Positions 40,018 to 49,139 are shown, counted from the first letter of the stretch. The stretch: DNA of 64,000 bases from an uncultured bacterium (GCA_947177425.1 CAMWUN010000014.1:1-64000), one strand, 5' to 3'. Notes: a model not told the origin generated them from the sequence alone. Program-made: numbers and translations.

Positions 40018-40266
40018 TTAACAATTGCCGTTCTGTATCTGTTCTAATGCATGTGCAAGCTGGTCAGGGCAGGAGGTGGACTTAAAACCGCATCGTATGC
40101 CTTTTAATTTAGAGATAGCTTCCTCCACAGGCATACCTGTCACCAGGCTGGCAATGCCTTTCAGATTTCCGTTACATCCCCCGAAGAATTCAACAAATTT
40201 AATTTTCCCGTCTTCAACTTCTAAGTCAATAGAAGTAGAGCAGGTACCTTTTGTATGATATTTCAT
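40018..40266 (-). CDS. TSCPD domain protein (TIGR03905 type)
   Basis: 82 aa. FFGGCNGNLKGIASLVTGM, then the motif TSCPDQLAHALE near the C-terminus. TSCPD domains occur at the end of adenosylcobalamin-dependent ribonucleotide reductases, with cysteines that may bind metal. This stand-alone form has no assigned function. Precedes murG by 17 bp; AAAGGATG upstream. Confidence 0.85.
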   Translation of the reverse strand: MKYHTKGTCSTSIDLEVEDGKIKFVEFFGGCNGNLKGIASLVTGMPVEEAISKLKGIRCGFKSTSCPDQLAHALEQIQNGNC

Positions 40267-40398
40267 AATCGCTCATCCTTTCTTTAATGGATAAGTATAG
40301 CAGATAATGACTGTTATTTCCAGTATGAAAAGGTAATTCATCCTCTGTTTTGGATAAATTATGCAGAAAAATGACGGAGACTTACATCCCCTTCATTC

Positions 40399-40427
40399 TT
40401 GAGGTAAAAAACCCCTTCAACTATAAT
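40399..40427 (+). promoter_or_regulatory. Sigma-A type promoter
   Basis: TTGAGG at 40399-40404, 17-bp spacer, TATAAT at 40422-40427. It drives the membrane protein gene at 40450 whose AAGGAGG follows. The -35 matches four of six consensus bases; the -10 is perfect. Confidence 0.75.
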
Positions 40428-40449
40428 ATAAGTAAGGGAAGGAGGAATT

Positions 40450-41190
40450 ATGTTTATAATATTATATGAACACAAATTACTTACGGGAATTATATTATTT
40501 TTTCTGCTGTCCAGTATCATATGCCAGATTGTGGCAGGTGTGATTTACCAGAATATGATATCGCAAACGGATAATATGTCTGATACGAAAAATAAGACGC
40601 TGAACCAGTGTAAACAGAAGTATGCCAGTTATTATAAATTAAATGGCAAGATGGTTAACACTGACGTATTTGTGGACAGGTTTCTTCAAAAAATCTGTTT
40701 CCTCAAAATACATTTATCGCATCTGTCCCATATTTCAGGGCAATTTATGATGCTTTCCGTACTTGTGACAGGTATATCTGTCTGTTTTTCGCTTGCGGCC
40801 GGAAATACCTTATTTCAGATTATACCCTATTATCTGATCAGTATTCTGGGATTATATCTGTATTTTTCAATTTCCGGCATTGTGGATATACAGGAGAAAA
40901 AAAGAATATTAAAGACAAACTTAACAGATTATCTGGAAAACCACTTCGCCCCCAGATTAGAGACGGAAAAGGAAAATGCCATGGAGGAAGGGATAAAGAA
41001 AAGGGAAAAATATGCAAAGGAATTATTCAAAGACGATCTTTTGCAAAAACCTGCTTCTGGGGAAAATGTTTCCTGGAAAAAAACATTTGCCAATGCTTCA
41101 GATGCGCATCCGGATACGGAAGCCTTAGAGCCGGTCATGAACCAGTATCAGGAAGAACTTGAAAATCTTCTGGAAGAATTTTTCGTTTAG
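40450..41190 (+). CDS. Conserved membrane protein, unknown function
   Basis: 246 aa. One N-terminal transmembrane helix (about 10-32), a soluble stretch with conserved cysteines, and two helices around residues 98-150. The C-terminal cytoplasmic tail is highly charged. It starts MFIILYEHKLLTGIILFF. No known domain recognised. Strong ribosome binding site and a clear promoter show it is expressed. Confidence 0.7.
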   Translation: MFIILYEHKLLTGIILFFLLSSIICQIVAGVIYQNMISQTDNMSDTKNKTLNQCKQKYASYYKLNGKMVNTDVFVDRFLQKICFLKIHLSHLSHISGQFMMLSVLVTGISVCFSLAAGNTLFQIIPYYLISILGLYLYFSISGIVDIQEKKRILKTNLTDYLENHFAPRLETEKENAMEEGIKKREKYAKELFKDDLLQKPASGENVSWKKTFANASDAHPDTEALEPVMNQYQEELENLLEEFFV

Positions 41191-41250
41191 TTAGACAAAT
41201 AAAAATACTTATGATAAAGTTGTACTGTATTTTTACATTTGATTTTAATG

Positions 41251-41284
41251 AATAAGCTGTCCCGCTAACGTGACAGTGTTTGAT
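41251..41284 (+). repeat. Intergenic hairpin repeat, copy 1
   Basis: AATAAGCTGTCCCGCTAACG continuing to GACAGTGTTTGAT. GCTGTC pairs with GACAGT. A closely related 35-nt copy occurs at 51189-51223. It lies 22 bp before the HGSNAT-like start. Confidence 0.6.
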
Positions 41285-41305
41285 ATACATAAAGAGGAAA
41301 TTATT

Positions 41306-42049
41306 ATGGCAAAACGCTATGGCATTTTAGACAGTATAAGAGGATTGGTTCTGTGCAGCATGATAGTTTATCATGCCTGCTGGGACCTGGTCTATATTTT
41401 TCATATGGATTTTAGCTGGTATCAGAGTACGGGAGCCTATATATGGCAGCAGAGCATCTGCTGGACATTTATATTCCTGTCTGGCTTCTGCTGGTCTTTA
41501 GGAAAGAAACCGTTAAAAAGAGGTATTACTGTTTTTGGGGCAGGAGCGATTATTACCCTTGTCACATGCCTGTTTATGCCGCAGGACAGAGTTGTTTTCG
41601 GAATTCTCACTCTCATTGGCTCCTGTATGCTTTTGATGGCGCCTATTGATAAGCTGATAAAAAAGATTCCGCCAGTAACCGGAATCTTTTTCAGCTTTTT
41701 GTTTTTTTTACTGACAAGAGATATCAACACTGGTTATCTGGGATTTGAAGGGATCCGTCTGGTCAGGCTTCCGGAACAGTGGTATCAGGGCCTTTCTGCC
41801 GTTTATCTGGGCCTGCCCAGTCCAAGTTTTTTTTCTACCGACTATTTTTCTCTGATTCCCTGGATATTTTTGTTTATCAGCGGCTATTTTCTATATGGCA
41901 TATTTAATAAAAGAAATATACTTGAAAAAAATTTTTGGAAAAAGGAACTGCCCATATTTAGTTTTATGGGGAGAAAATCCTTATTAATTTATATGCTCCA
42001 TCAGCCTGTAATATATTTACTGCTATCCTGTGTATTCGGATTCAGATAA
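41306..42049 (+). CDS. Heparan-alpha-glucosaminide N-acetyltransferase-like membrane protein
   Basis: 247 aa from ATG 41306 (MAKRYGILDSIRGLVLCSM), with GAGGAAA upstream. Seven or so transmembrane segments. The motif LDSIRGLVLCSMIVYHACWD matches the HGSNAT_cat/DUF1624 family, in which a histidine near the N-terminus carries acetyl from acetyl-CoA across the membrane. The C-terminal IYMLHQPVIYLLL is also typical. Possible surface-glycan acetylation; substrate unknown. Confidence 0.82.
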   Translation: MAKRYGILDSIRGLVLCSMIVYHACWDLVYIFHMDFSWYQSTGAYIWQQSICWTFIFLSGFCWSLGKKPLKRGITVFGAGAIITLVTCLFMPQDRVVFGILTLIGSCMLLMAPIDKLIKKIPPVTGIFFSFLFFLLTRDINTGYLGFEGIRLVRLPEQWYQGLSAVYLGLPSPSFFSTDYFSLIPWIFLFISGYFLYGIFNKRNILEKNFWKKELPIFSFMGRKSLLIYMLHQPVIYLLLSCVFGFR

Positions 42050-42098
42050 CAACAGAAAAGGTAATAAAATAATAAATTACAGAAAGGTACTGTTTAAG

Positions 42099-43301
42099 AT
42101 GAACGAAGCTGTTATTACTTTAAAAAAAGGGGAAGGACGCACTGTTAAAGCAGGAGGAATGTGGATATTTGATAATGAGATAGAAAACGTATCCGGAAGC
42201 TTTGAAAACGGGGAAATGGTGGTTGTGCATGACTTTGACGGTTATCCCCTGGGAAAAGGATTTATCAATGAAAATTCCAAAATCAGAATAAGGATGATGA
42301 CCAGAAATGTGAATCAGGAAATTGACCGTGAATTTCTAAGACGCAGGCTGGAGGATGCCTGGAAATACCGTAAAATGACAGTGGACACAGGAAGCTGCCG
42401 CATAATATTTGGGGAGGCGGATTTCCTTCCGGGACTTGTTGTGGATAAATTTTCAGATGTGCTGGTGGTGGAATCCCTGGCATTGGGTATTGACAGATGG
42501 AAAGAAGATATTGTAAATATTTTAAAGGAACTTCTGGCGGAGGATGGAATTTCCATAAAAGGTGTATATGAGCGGAGTGATGCTAAGGTACGTCTGAACG
42601 AAGGTATGGAGAGGGTCAAGGGATTTATAGGAGAAGAATTTGACACCAATGTGGAAATCGTGGAAAATGGCGTTAAATTTCTGGTGGATGTGAAAGACGG
42701 ACAGAAAACAGGATTTTTCCTTGACCAGAAATATAACCGTCTGGCAATACAAAAGCTGTGCCGGAACGCCAGAGTGCTGGACTGTTTTACCCATACAGGT
42801 TCTTTTGCTTTAAATGCGGCAGTTGCCGGGGCAAAGGAAGTCATTGGGGTGGATGCCTCCCAGTTGGGAATCAGTCAGGCAGTTAAAAATGCTGCACTCA
42901 ATAAAATGGAGGACAGAACCCGGTTCTGGTGCCGGGATGTTTTTGAACTTCTTCCGGAATTGGAGCAAAAGGGCGAAAAATTTGATGTGGTCATTCTTGA
43001 CCCTCCTGCTTTTACCAAGTCCCGCAATTCCGTAAAAAACGCAGTAAAGGGATACCGGGAAATTAATTTAAGGGCTATGAAGCTTGTGAAGGATGGAGGA
43101 TTTCTGGCTACATGCTCCTGTTCCCATTTTATGTCTTATGAACTATTTTCAGAAACCATTCATCAGGCTGCAAGAAATGTGCACAAAAGACTGCGGCAGG
43201 TGGAATTCAGGACACAGGCGCCGGATCATCCTATTTTGTGGGCGGCGGACGAGTCCTATTATTTAAAGTTTTATATTTTTCAGGTGTGTGAGGAGAAATA
43301 G
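42099..43301 (+). CDS. Class I SAM-dependent rRNA methyltransferase (RlmI-like)
   Basis: 400 aa from ATG 42099 (MNEAVITLKKGEG), AGAAAGG upstream. N-terminal PUA domain (KKGEGRTVKAGGMWIFDNEI), then a Rossmann methyltransferase domain with GQKTGFFLDQKYNR, VLDCFTHTGSFALNAA and the catalytic VILDPPAFTKS. Such proteins methylate C5 of a cytosine in 23S rRNA (RlmI is C1962). It starts 49 bp after the HGSNAT-like gene. Confidence 0.9.
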   Translation: MNEAVITLKKGEGRTVKAGGMWIFDNEIENVSGSFENGEMVVVHDFDGYPLGKGFINENSKIRIRMMTRNVNQEIDREFLRRRLEDAWKYRKMTVDTGSCRIIFGEADFLPGLVVDKFSDVLVVESLALGIDRWKEDIVNILKELLAEDGISIKGVYERSDAKVRLNEGMERVKGFIGEEFDTNVEIVENGVKFLVDVKDGQKTGFFLDQKYNRLAIQKLCRNARVLDCFTHTGSFALNAAVAGAKEVIGVDASQLGISQAVKNAALNKMEDRTRFWCRDVFELLPELEQKGEKFDVVILDPPAFTKSRNSVKNAVKGYREINLRAMKLVKDGGFLATCSCSHFMSYELFSETIHQAARNVHKRLRQVEFRTQAPDHPILWAADESYYLKFYIFQVCEEK

Positions 43302-43404
43302 CCTTAACGCATATATAAAAGATACATTCTAAAGATTATGGGAATGATTTTTGAAATACGCTTTAAGGATTTTGACAAATTTTATTAAAGGAGCAGAGAA
43401 ATAA

Positions 43405-44265
43405 ATGATACAGGATGCAGCACTGGATACGCTTAAGGACGGGATTAGGCTTCTCCCTTTTTTGTTTATAACATATCTGGTCATGGAATACATTGAGCAT
43501 AAGACAAGTGACAGAACCCGGCAGATTATGAAGAAATCAGGAAAATTGGGGTCTGTCTTTGGAGGACTTTTAGGGATTGTGCCACAGTGTGGGTTTTCTG
43601 CGGCGGCATCAAATCTGTATGCAGGAAGGATCATCACTCTGGGTACTTTGCTTGCTGTGTTTTTATCCACATCAGACGAAATGCTCCCGATTCTGATATC
43701 CGAGCAGGCGCCTGTCCATACCATTGTAAAAATACTTGCAGTGAAAGCAGTCATAGGTATACTGGCCGGCATACTGACTGATTTTTTTATCCACAGGAAA
43801 AAGAAAGATATAAAAGAAGAAATGCGGATTGAGCATATGTGTGATCATCAGCATTGTCATTGTGCGGAGAACAAGATTTTAAAATCCGCCCTTAATCATA
43901 CATTACAGATTTTTATTTTTATAGTTGTCATTACTTTTTTACTGAATCTGCTGATTGGCTGCATAGGAGAAGAGAGACTGGCATCAGTTATTTTGGGAAA
44001 ATCTGTCTTTGGCCCTGCAATTGCCGGATTGGTAGGACTGATACCCAACTGCGCTTCCTCTGTGGTGCTGACACAGCTTTATCTGAAAGGGCTGCTGGGA
44101 GGAGGTTCTCTGATAGCCGGGCTTCTTGCCGGTTCCGGTGTGGGACTTTTAATTCTTTATAAAGTAAATGATGATGTAAGGGAGAATGTGCGGATTACCT
44201 TTCTGCTTTATGGAATTGGTGTGTTGTCCGGGATACTGCTTGAGACAGCAGGCTTCATATTTTAG
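43405..44265 (+). CDS. ArsP_2-type (putative heavy-metal/manganese) exporter
   Basis: 286 aa, about 8-10 transmembrane helices in two repeats. Each repeat has a conserved core: GIVPQCGFSAAASNLYAG and GLIPNCASSVVLTQLYLKG. Between them is a His/Cys-rich cytoplasmic loop, RIEHMCDHQHCHCAENK (about residues 140-156), likely to bind metal. The family has been annotated as 10TM heavy-metal exporter or putative manganese transporter. The metal is unknown. AAAGGAG precedes the start; no regulator is adjacent. Confidence 0.84.
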   Translation: MIQDAALDTLKDGIRLLPFLFITYLVMEYIEHKTSDRTRQIMKKSGKLGSVFGGLLGIVPQCGFSAAASNLYAGRIITLGTLLAVFLSTSDEMLPILISEQAPVHTIVKILAVKAVIGILAGILTDFFIHRKKKDIKEEMRIEHMCDHQHCHCAENKILKSALNHTLQIFIFIVVITFLLNLLIGCIGEERLASVILGKSVFGPAIAGLVGLIPNCASSVVLTQLYLKGLLGGGSLIAGLLAGSGVGLLILYKVNDDVRENVRITFLLYGIGVLSGILLETAGFIF

Positions 44266-44288
44266 AGAGATATATGAGGGCGAAAAAA

Positions 44289-44331
44289 AGCACCATCCCC
44301 AAGGCTCGTTTGTCCTCAAAAATGGTACTTA
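44289..44331 (-). terminator. Terminator after tRNA-Lys
   Basis: On the minus strand AGTACCAT pairs with ATGGTGCT (one G-T pair) across a loop of about 25 nt, then TTTTTTT. It starts just after the tRNA 3' end. Confidence 0.6.
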
Positions 44332-44335
44332 TGAA

Positions 44336-44408
44336 TGCACCGCCAGGGGCTCGAACCCTGGACACCCTGATTAAGAGTCAGGTGCTCTACCAACTGAGCT
44401 AGCGGTGC
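44336..44408 (-). tRNA. tRNA-Lys (anticodon CUU)
   Basis: 73-nt cloverleaf on the minus strand: acceptor GCACCGC/GCGGTGC with discriminator A, D arm GCTCAGTTGGTAGAGC, anticodon stem CCTGA/TCAGG with loop CTCTTAA, and T arm CCAGG-GTTCGAG-CCCTGG-type with TTCGAGC. No CCA is encoded. It reads AAG codons. Confidence 0.95.
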
Positions 44409-44431
44409 GGACTATTAATTTGTTGTTTCAT

Positions 44432-44460
44432 TTACAACGCAAGTGTTATTATAGTATAAT
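44432..44460 (+). promoter_or_regulatory. Promoter of tatD, overlapping the tRNA-Lys promoter
   Basis: TTACAA at 44432-44437, 17-bp spacer, TATAAT at 44455-44460 on the plus strand. Its spacer contains the -10 of the divergent tRNA promoter, so the two cannot be fully occupied together. Confidence 0.7.
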
Positions 44461-44476
44461 GTTTTGTAGTTTGCAA
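44448..44476 (-). promoter_or_regulatory. Promoter of tRNA-Lys
   Basis: On the minus strand: TTGCAA (44476-44471), 17-bp spacer, TATAAT (44453-44448). It is 40 bp upstream of the mature tRNA 5' end. Confidence 0.8.
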
Positions 44477-44512
44477 GCTTTTTTTGAAAAAAATTTTAAA
44501 GAGGTGTAAAAA

Positions 44513-45280
44513 ATGATATTTGACAGCCATACCCATTACGATGATGAAGCTTTTGACGGGGACAGGGAAGCCTTATTTAACAGTATGCATAAGGATGGAG
44601 TGGATTTTGTGGTAAATGTAGGGGCTGACATGGAATCCAACCGGAAAACCCTTGTACTTTTACAAAAATATCCTTTTATTTATGGGGCAGTAGGCATACA
44701 TCCCACAGAAACGGCGGACCTGACAGAAGAAGATATACAGTGGTTAAAAGAAAAAACAGAAGAACCGAAAGTTGTGGCCATAGGGGAAATAGGTCTTGAT
44801 TATCATTGGGATGAACCTGACAGATCCATACAGAAGAAATGGTTTGAAAGGCAGCTTGGACTGGCTTCCCAAACCGGCCTTCCGGTTATTATACATTCCC
44901 GTGATGCTGCGCAGGACACCCTTACAATATTAAAAAGCTGGCAGGAAAATATTAAGGCAGGGGTTATCCATTGTTTTTCTTATACAAAGGAAATTGCAAG
45001 AGAATATCTGAATATGGATTATTATTTCGGCATTGGAGGCGTGATTACCTTCCAAAATGCAAAAAAACTGATAGAAGCTGTGAGTTATATACCCATGAAC
45101 CGGATTTTACTGGAAACAGACTGCCCTTATCTGGCTCCGGAACCATACAGGGGGAGGCGAAACCAGTCTGCTTATATTAATTTTACGGCAAAAAGACTGG
45201 CAGAAATAAAGGGAATCACCAAAGAAGAAGTACTCATGCAGACTTTGCAGAATGCAAAAGATTTTTATGGAATCGGGTAA
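44513..45280 (+). CDS. tatD: TatD-family metal-dependent DNase
   Basis: 255 aa. Metal ligands in DSHTHYDD at the start, GEIGLDYHWD, HSRDAAQD, HCFSYTKE and the final ETDCPYLAPEPYRGRRN. TatD proteins are 3'-5' exonucleases with roles in DNA repair or RNA turnover. GAGGTG upstream. 37 bp before rsmA; the tatD-rsmA pairing is common in Firmicutes. Confidence 0.93.
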   Translation: MIFDSHTHYDDEAFDGDREALFNSMHKDGVDFVVNVGADMESNRKTLVLLQKYPFIYGAVGIHPTETADLTEEDIQWLKEKTEEPKVVAIGEIGLDYHWDEPDRSIQKKWFERQLGLASQTGLPVIIHSRDAAQDTLTILKSWQENIKAGVIHCFSYTKEIAREYLNMDYYFGIGGVITFQNAKKLIEAVSYIPMNRILLETDCPYLAPEPYRGRRNQSAYINFTAKRLAEIKGITKEEVLMQTLQNAKDFYGIG

Positions 45281-45317
45281 AAGATAAAATGTAATAAAAC
45301 AGTGAAGGAGAAAGCAG

Positions 45318-46196
45318 ATGGCGTATTTGGGGACACCTGCGGCAACAGCAGATATTATAAGAAAATATGGGTTTAATTTCCAGAAAAAGTTTGGGCAGAA
45401 TTTTCTGGTCGATGCCAATATATTAAACAAAATTGTAGATTCTGCAGATATACAAAAGGATGACTGCATCATTGAAATAGGACCCGGCATCGGAACCCTG
45501 ACACAGTATCTGGCAGAAAGAGCCGGGCAGGTAGCTGCTGTAGAGATAGATAAAAACTTAATTCCTATTTTAGAGGAGACACTTTCCGGATACAAAAATG
45601 TGACGGTTATCAATGAAGATATCCTGAAAACAGATATTAATAAGCTGGCAGAAGAAAGGAATCAGGGGAAACCTGTAAAAGTGATTGCAAATCTGCCTTA
45701 CTACATAACTACTTCTATTATTATGGGACTTTTTGAAAGTCATGTGCCTTTGTCCAGTATTACAGTTATGGTCCAGAAAGAAGTAGCGGACCGTATGCAG
45801 TCGGGTCCTGGCAGTAAGGATTATGGAGTGCTCAGTCTTGCAGTCCAGTATTACGCCAGACCGGAAATTCTTATGAATGTCTCTCCCTCCTGTTTTATGC
45901 CAAAACCCAAGGTAGGGAGCGCTGTAATCCGTCTCGTAAAATACAAAGAACTTCCGGTAAAAGTGGAAAATGAAAGAAAACTTTTTGCCATCATACGTGC
46001 GGCATTTAACCAGCGAAGGAAAACCCTTGCAAATGCCCTTGCAAACGCTTCTTATGCACTGGAAGATGAAAAAGGGACGGTTAAGATAACAAGGCAGCAG
46101 GTATGCGATGCCCTTGACCAGATGGGGCTGAGCCAGACCATAAGGGGAGAAGCCCTTACTTTACAACAGTTTGCAAGTCTTTGCGATATTTTTTGA
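45318..46196 (+). CDS. rsmA: 16S rRNA (adenine-1518/1519-N6)-dimethyltransferase
   Basis: 292 aa. FNFQKKFGQNFLVDANIL, SAM motif EIGPGIGTLTQYLA, and NLPYYITTSIIM. It dimethylates two adjacent adenines near the 3' end of 16S rRNA. GAAGGAGAAAG upstream. Usual length. Confidence 0.96.
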   Translation: MAYLGTPAATADIIRKYGFNFQKKFGQNFLVDANILNKIVDSADIQKDDCIIEIGPGIGTLTQYLAERAGQVAAVEIDKNLIPILEETLSGYKNVTVINEDILKTDINKLAEERNQGKPVKVIANLPYYITTSIIMGLFESHVPLSSITVMVQKEVADRMQSGPGSKDYGVLSLAVQYYARPEILMNVSPSCFMPKPKVGSAVIRLVKYKELPVKVENERKLFAIIRAAFNQRRKTLANALANASYALEDEKGTVKITRQQVCDALDQMGLSQTIRGEALTLQQFASLCDIF

Positions 46197-46242
46197 CATC
46201 CGAAAAAGCATATGGTAAACTTAAAAAATGAAAATAGGACGG

Positions 46243-46260
46243 TTCTGCCCTTAGGCAGAA
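46243..46260 (+). other. Hairpin in the 952-aa gene leader
   Basis: TTCTGCC-CTTA-GGCAGAA, a 7-bp stem with tetraloop, 9 bp before the ribosome binding site of the next gene and after the rsmA stop. It has no T-run. It might protect or regulate the mRNA 5' region. Confidence 0.4.
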
Positions 46261-46280
46261 AGTATGTATGAGGTGGCACT

Positions 46281-49139
46281 TTGGATAAGTATGAATATAA
46301 AGTACGTGCGGACGAAATTAAATCCCTGATTTCACAAGGGGAATATGCCGAAGCCGTAAAGATAGCAGACAGCATTGACTGGCGCAGAGTAAAAAGTGTC
46401 ATGATGCTTTGCACCATCAGTGATTTATATAAGATTAACAGAAGATTTGAAGACAGTAGGGATATTCTTCTGCTTGCCTATGACAGACATGCAGGAGGGC
46501 GTCTTATTGTCTATTCTTTATGCGAATTATCCATTAAATTAGGGGAATATGTACAGGCGCTTGAGTATTATAAGGAATTTGTGCAGCTTGCGCCTAAAGA
46601 CAGTGGAAGATATATTCTGCAGTACAAGCTTTATGAAGCCCAGGAAGTGAGCCTGGAAGAGAGAATAGAGGTGCTGGAGGAACTTAAAAAGCGGGACTAC
46701 CGTGAAAGATGGGCCTATGAACTGGCATATCTGTATCACAGAGTCGGCCTTGCGTCCAAATGCGTGGAGGAATGCGACGAGATGTTCCTGTGGTTTGGGG
46801 AAGGACGTCATGTATTAAAGGGACTGGAACTTAAGATGCTTCACCAGCCTTTAAGCGAGGAGCAGCAGATTAAGTATGAACAGATGAAACATACAGGAGG
46901 TTTCATTACTTCTGATTATGCGGCTGACCAGCAGGCAATACAGGAACAGGCCCATGAAGAGACAGAAGAAGAGGAAGACAATGAATTCAGCCTGGAAGAG
47001 AATATATTGACACATGATACAAGGGAGATGCCGGACAAAGAAGAGCTTGATATACAGGTTAAAACAGTGGATGTGAGCCAGTATAATACGATTAATCTGC
47101 AAAAGGAACTGGCAGAGAGCATGAAGGAGATTCTTGAGGAAAATATTCCCCAGGAAGAACCTGTACAGGAGTCAGAGCAGCTATTGCAGACACAGATATA
47201 TGAGTCTGCTTCCATACGCAGCAGTATCCGTGCCCAGGAAACAGAACAAAGCCCGGCAGTGAATCAGAATACCGACGAGATGCAGCTTATCACTGAGGAA
47301 GATATAAAAGAGTCAAGCGAAAAGGAACAGGCAGACCTGCCTGTCTTAATAAAGGAGCCGGAGGAAGGAAATTCAAATTCAGAGGAAGTTTTTTTTGGGA
47401 ATACGGAGGAAGTGAATATTCAGGAGGTAGTTTCCGAACTTGCCCAGCAGAATGGTTCCAGGACACCGTTCACGCCTTTGGAGGAGAATCCGGCGCAGGA
47501 GAAAGCAGAAAACAGAGTGCCGGAAGATACCTTGAGCACTTCAGAAATATTAAAAACAGCAGATGTCTCAGAAATATTCACCATTCCTGAGACTTCCGGC
47601 GCTTTAAGCGGACAGTCAGTTCCGGCAGCCAGTGCGGATCCGGCAGTCAGTAATACAGGGGTAATCAGGACTTTCCACAGGCCCTCGGGATATGATGACA
47701 TGCTTTCCCAGGAATATGACGGCCAGATATCCCTGGTAGTGCCTGAACAGGAAAAGATAGAGAAGCAGATTACCGGTCAGTTAAGTATCGAAGATATTAT
47801 GGCTGAATGGGAAAAAATGAAACAGGAAAATGAGCGCAGGCGGATGGAGGAAATCCGTAAACGCGTACACCAGCAGACAGATACCTTATTTGCCGACTTT
47901 GATGAAGCCACGAAGTCCGGGCTTTTGGAAGAACTGGAAAAAGCAATGGTAACGGCGGCTATCAGGGAAGAAAAGCTTAAAGCAGCCCAGGAACGTCCTA
48001 AGGTTATTAAAGTAACTGATATTGATAAGATGGAGGAAGCAAAAGATCCTGAGGATGAGTTCCGGGATGAAATAGAGAATGAATCTGTAATTCAGGAGAC
48101 GGAACCAGAGGACGAAAACCAGAAGATTTTAGAAAACCATGAAATTCCGGAAAACGGGGTTTCGGAAGAAGAGCTGGAGGCTTTAAAGGAGGTTTTCAAA
48201 TCAAAAGCTGCAAAGGGAAGGAAAAAGAAAGAAGCATTAAAGAGAGTTAAGGAAGAAAATAAAAAGACTGATGTAAAACCGGATTCCGGGCCGGAACCGC
48301 AGGAAGGATTTGTGGATGAAAAAGCAGTTGTTCCAGAAATTCCTGATGAACAAAAGGCAAAAGAAGAGAGTGATAATAAACATACTGTAAGGGAAATGAC
48401 AAACAGTGAAAGAGAGCAGTTTGCTCCTTTTATCCATCATAAACGCACCAGAAACCAGATTGTGGAAGCAATTGACAATATCAGTATGGCGTCTTATACC
48501 GGAAATGTAATTATCACAGGGGAAGAAGGGACGGAAACCACAGCTCTTGCAAAGCTTCTGGTAAAGGAGATACAGCTTTCAGACAATAATTTTTCAGGAA
48601 AGGTGGCTAAAATTTCCGGTTCAGTCATGAATAAGAAGGATATAGCATCGACCTTATCCAAGCTTGCAGGAGGCGCTCTTATTGTGGAAGCGGCCTCCTC
48701 CATGAAAAAACAGACAGTGGACCAGCTTCTCAAGGAACTGGAACAGGAGGGAAAAGGGCTTATTATTTTACTTGAGGATACCAAGCCTAAGATAAATGAG
48801 TTTCTGGTCAAAAATCCTGATATAAAAAGTGTATTTAATATAAGAGTGGATGTGGAAGCGCTGGATGACCAGACGCTGGTGAAATATGCTAAGAAATATG
48901 CTCTTGAACAGGAGTATACGATTGATGAACTGGGTGTGCTGGCTCTTCATACAAGAATTGCGGATATGCAGACCAGCGACCATGAAGTTACCCTTGCAGA
49001 AATAGAGGAACTGGTAGATGAGGCGATTTATTATGCAGACCGGAAAACGCCAAAGCATTTTTTTGATATTCTGCTGGGCAAAAGATATGATGATGAGGAT
49101 ATGATCGTCCTTAGGGAGAACGATTTTATGCATTATTAA
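46281..49139 (+). CDS. Large TPR-like protein with degenerate AAA+-like C-terminal domain, unknown function
   Basis: 952 aa, TTG start with GAGGTGG 5 nt upstream. Three regions are visible. Residues 1-210 are helical repeats resembling TPRs (GEYVQALEYYKEFVQLAPKD). Residues 215-700 are very acidic, Glu/Gln-rich and probably disordered. Residues 700-952 look like an AAA+ domain: GNVIITGEEGTETTALAKLL where the P-loop is expected (about 740), GGALIVEAAS and KGLIILLEDT as Walker-B-like strands, then a helical lid. The P-loop lysine is replaced by glutamate (GTETT), so ATP hydrolysis is doubtful. No name recognised; a scaffold role is a guess. Confidence 0.75.
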   Translation: MDKYEYKVRADEIKSLISQGEYAEAVKIADSIDWRRVKSVMMLCTISDLYKINRRFEDSRDILLLAYDRHAGGRLIVYSLCELSIKLGEYVQALEYYKEFVQLAPKDSGRYILQYKLYEAQEVSLEERIEVLEELKKRDYRERWAYELAYLYHRVGLASKCVEECDEMFLWFGEGRHVLKGLELKMLHQPLSEEQQIKYEQMKHTGGFITSDYAADQQAIQEQAHEETEEEEDNEFSLEENILTHDTREMPDKEELDIQVKTVDVSQYNTINLQKELAESMKEILEENIPQEEPVQESEQLLQTQIYESASIRSSIRAQETEQSPAVNQNTDEMQLITEEDIKESSEKEQADLPVLIKEPEEGNSNSEEVFFGNTEEVNIQEVVSELAQQNGSRTPFTPLEENPAQEKAENRVPEDTLSTSEILKTADVSEIFTIPETSGALSGQSVPAASADPAVSNTGVIRTFHRPSGYDDMLSQEYDGQISLVVPEQEKIEKQITGQLSIEDIMAEWEKMKQENERRRMEEIRKRVHQQTDTLFADFDEATKSGLLEELEKAMVTAAIREEKLKAAQERPKVIKVTDIDKMEEAKDPEDEFRDEIENESVIQETEPEDENQKILENHEIPENGVSEEELEALKEVFKSKAAKGRKKKEALKRVKEENKKTDVKPDSGPEPQEGFVDEKAVVPEIPDEQKAKEESDNKHTVREMTNSEREQFAPFIHHKRTRNQIVEAIDNISMASYTGNVIITGEEGTETTALAKLLVKEIQLSDNNFSGKVAKISGSVMNKKDIASTLSKLAGGALIVEAASSMKKQTVDQLLKELEQEGKGLIILLEDTKPKINEFLVKNPDIKSVFNIRVDVEALDDQTLVKYAKKYALEQEYTIDELGVLALHTRIADMQTSDHEVTLAEIEELVDEAIYYADRKTPKHFFDILLGKRYDDEDMIVLRENDFMHY

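Noticed and set aside
43303-43369. CCTTAACGC/GCTTTAAGG pair after the rRNA methyltransferase as a terminator
   Set aside because: The loop is about 50 nt and no T-run follows.
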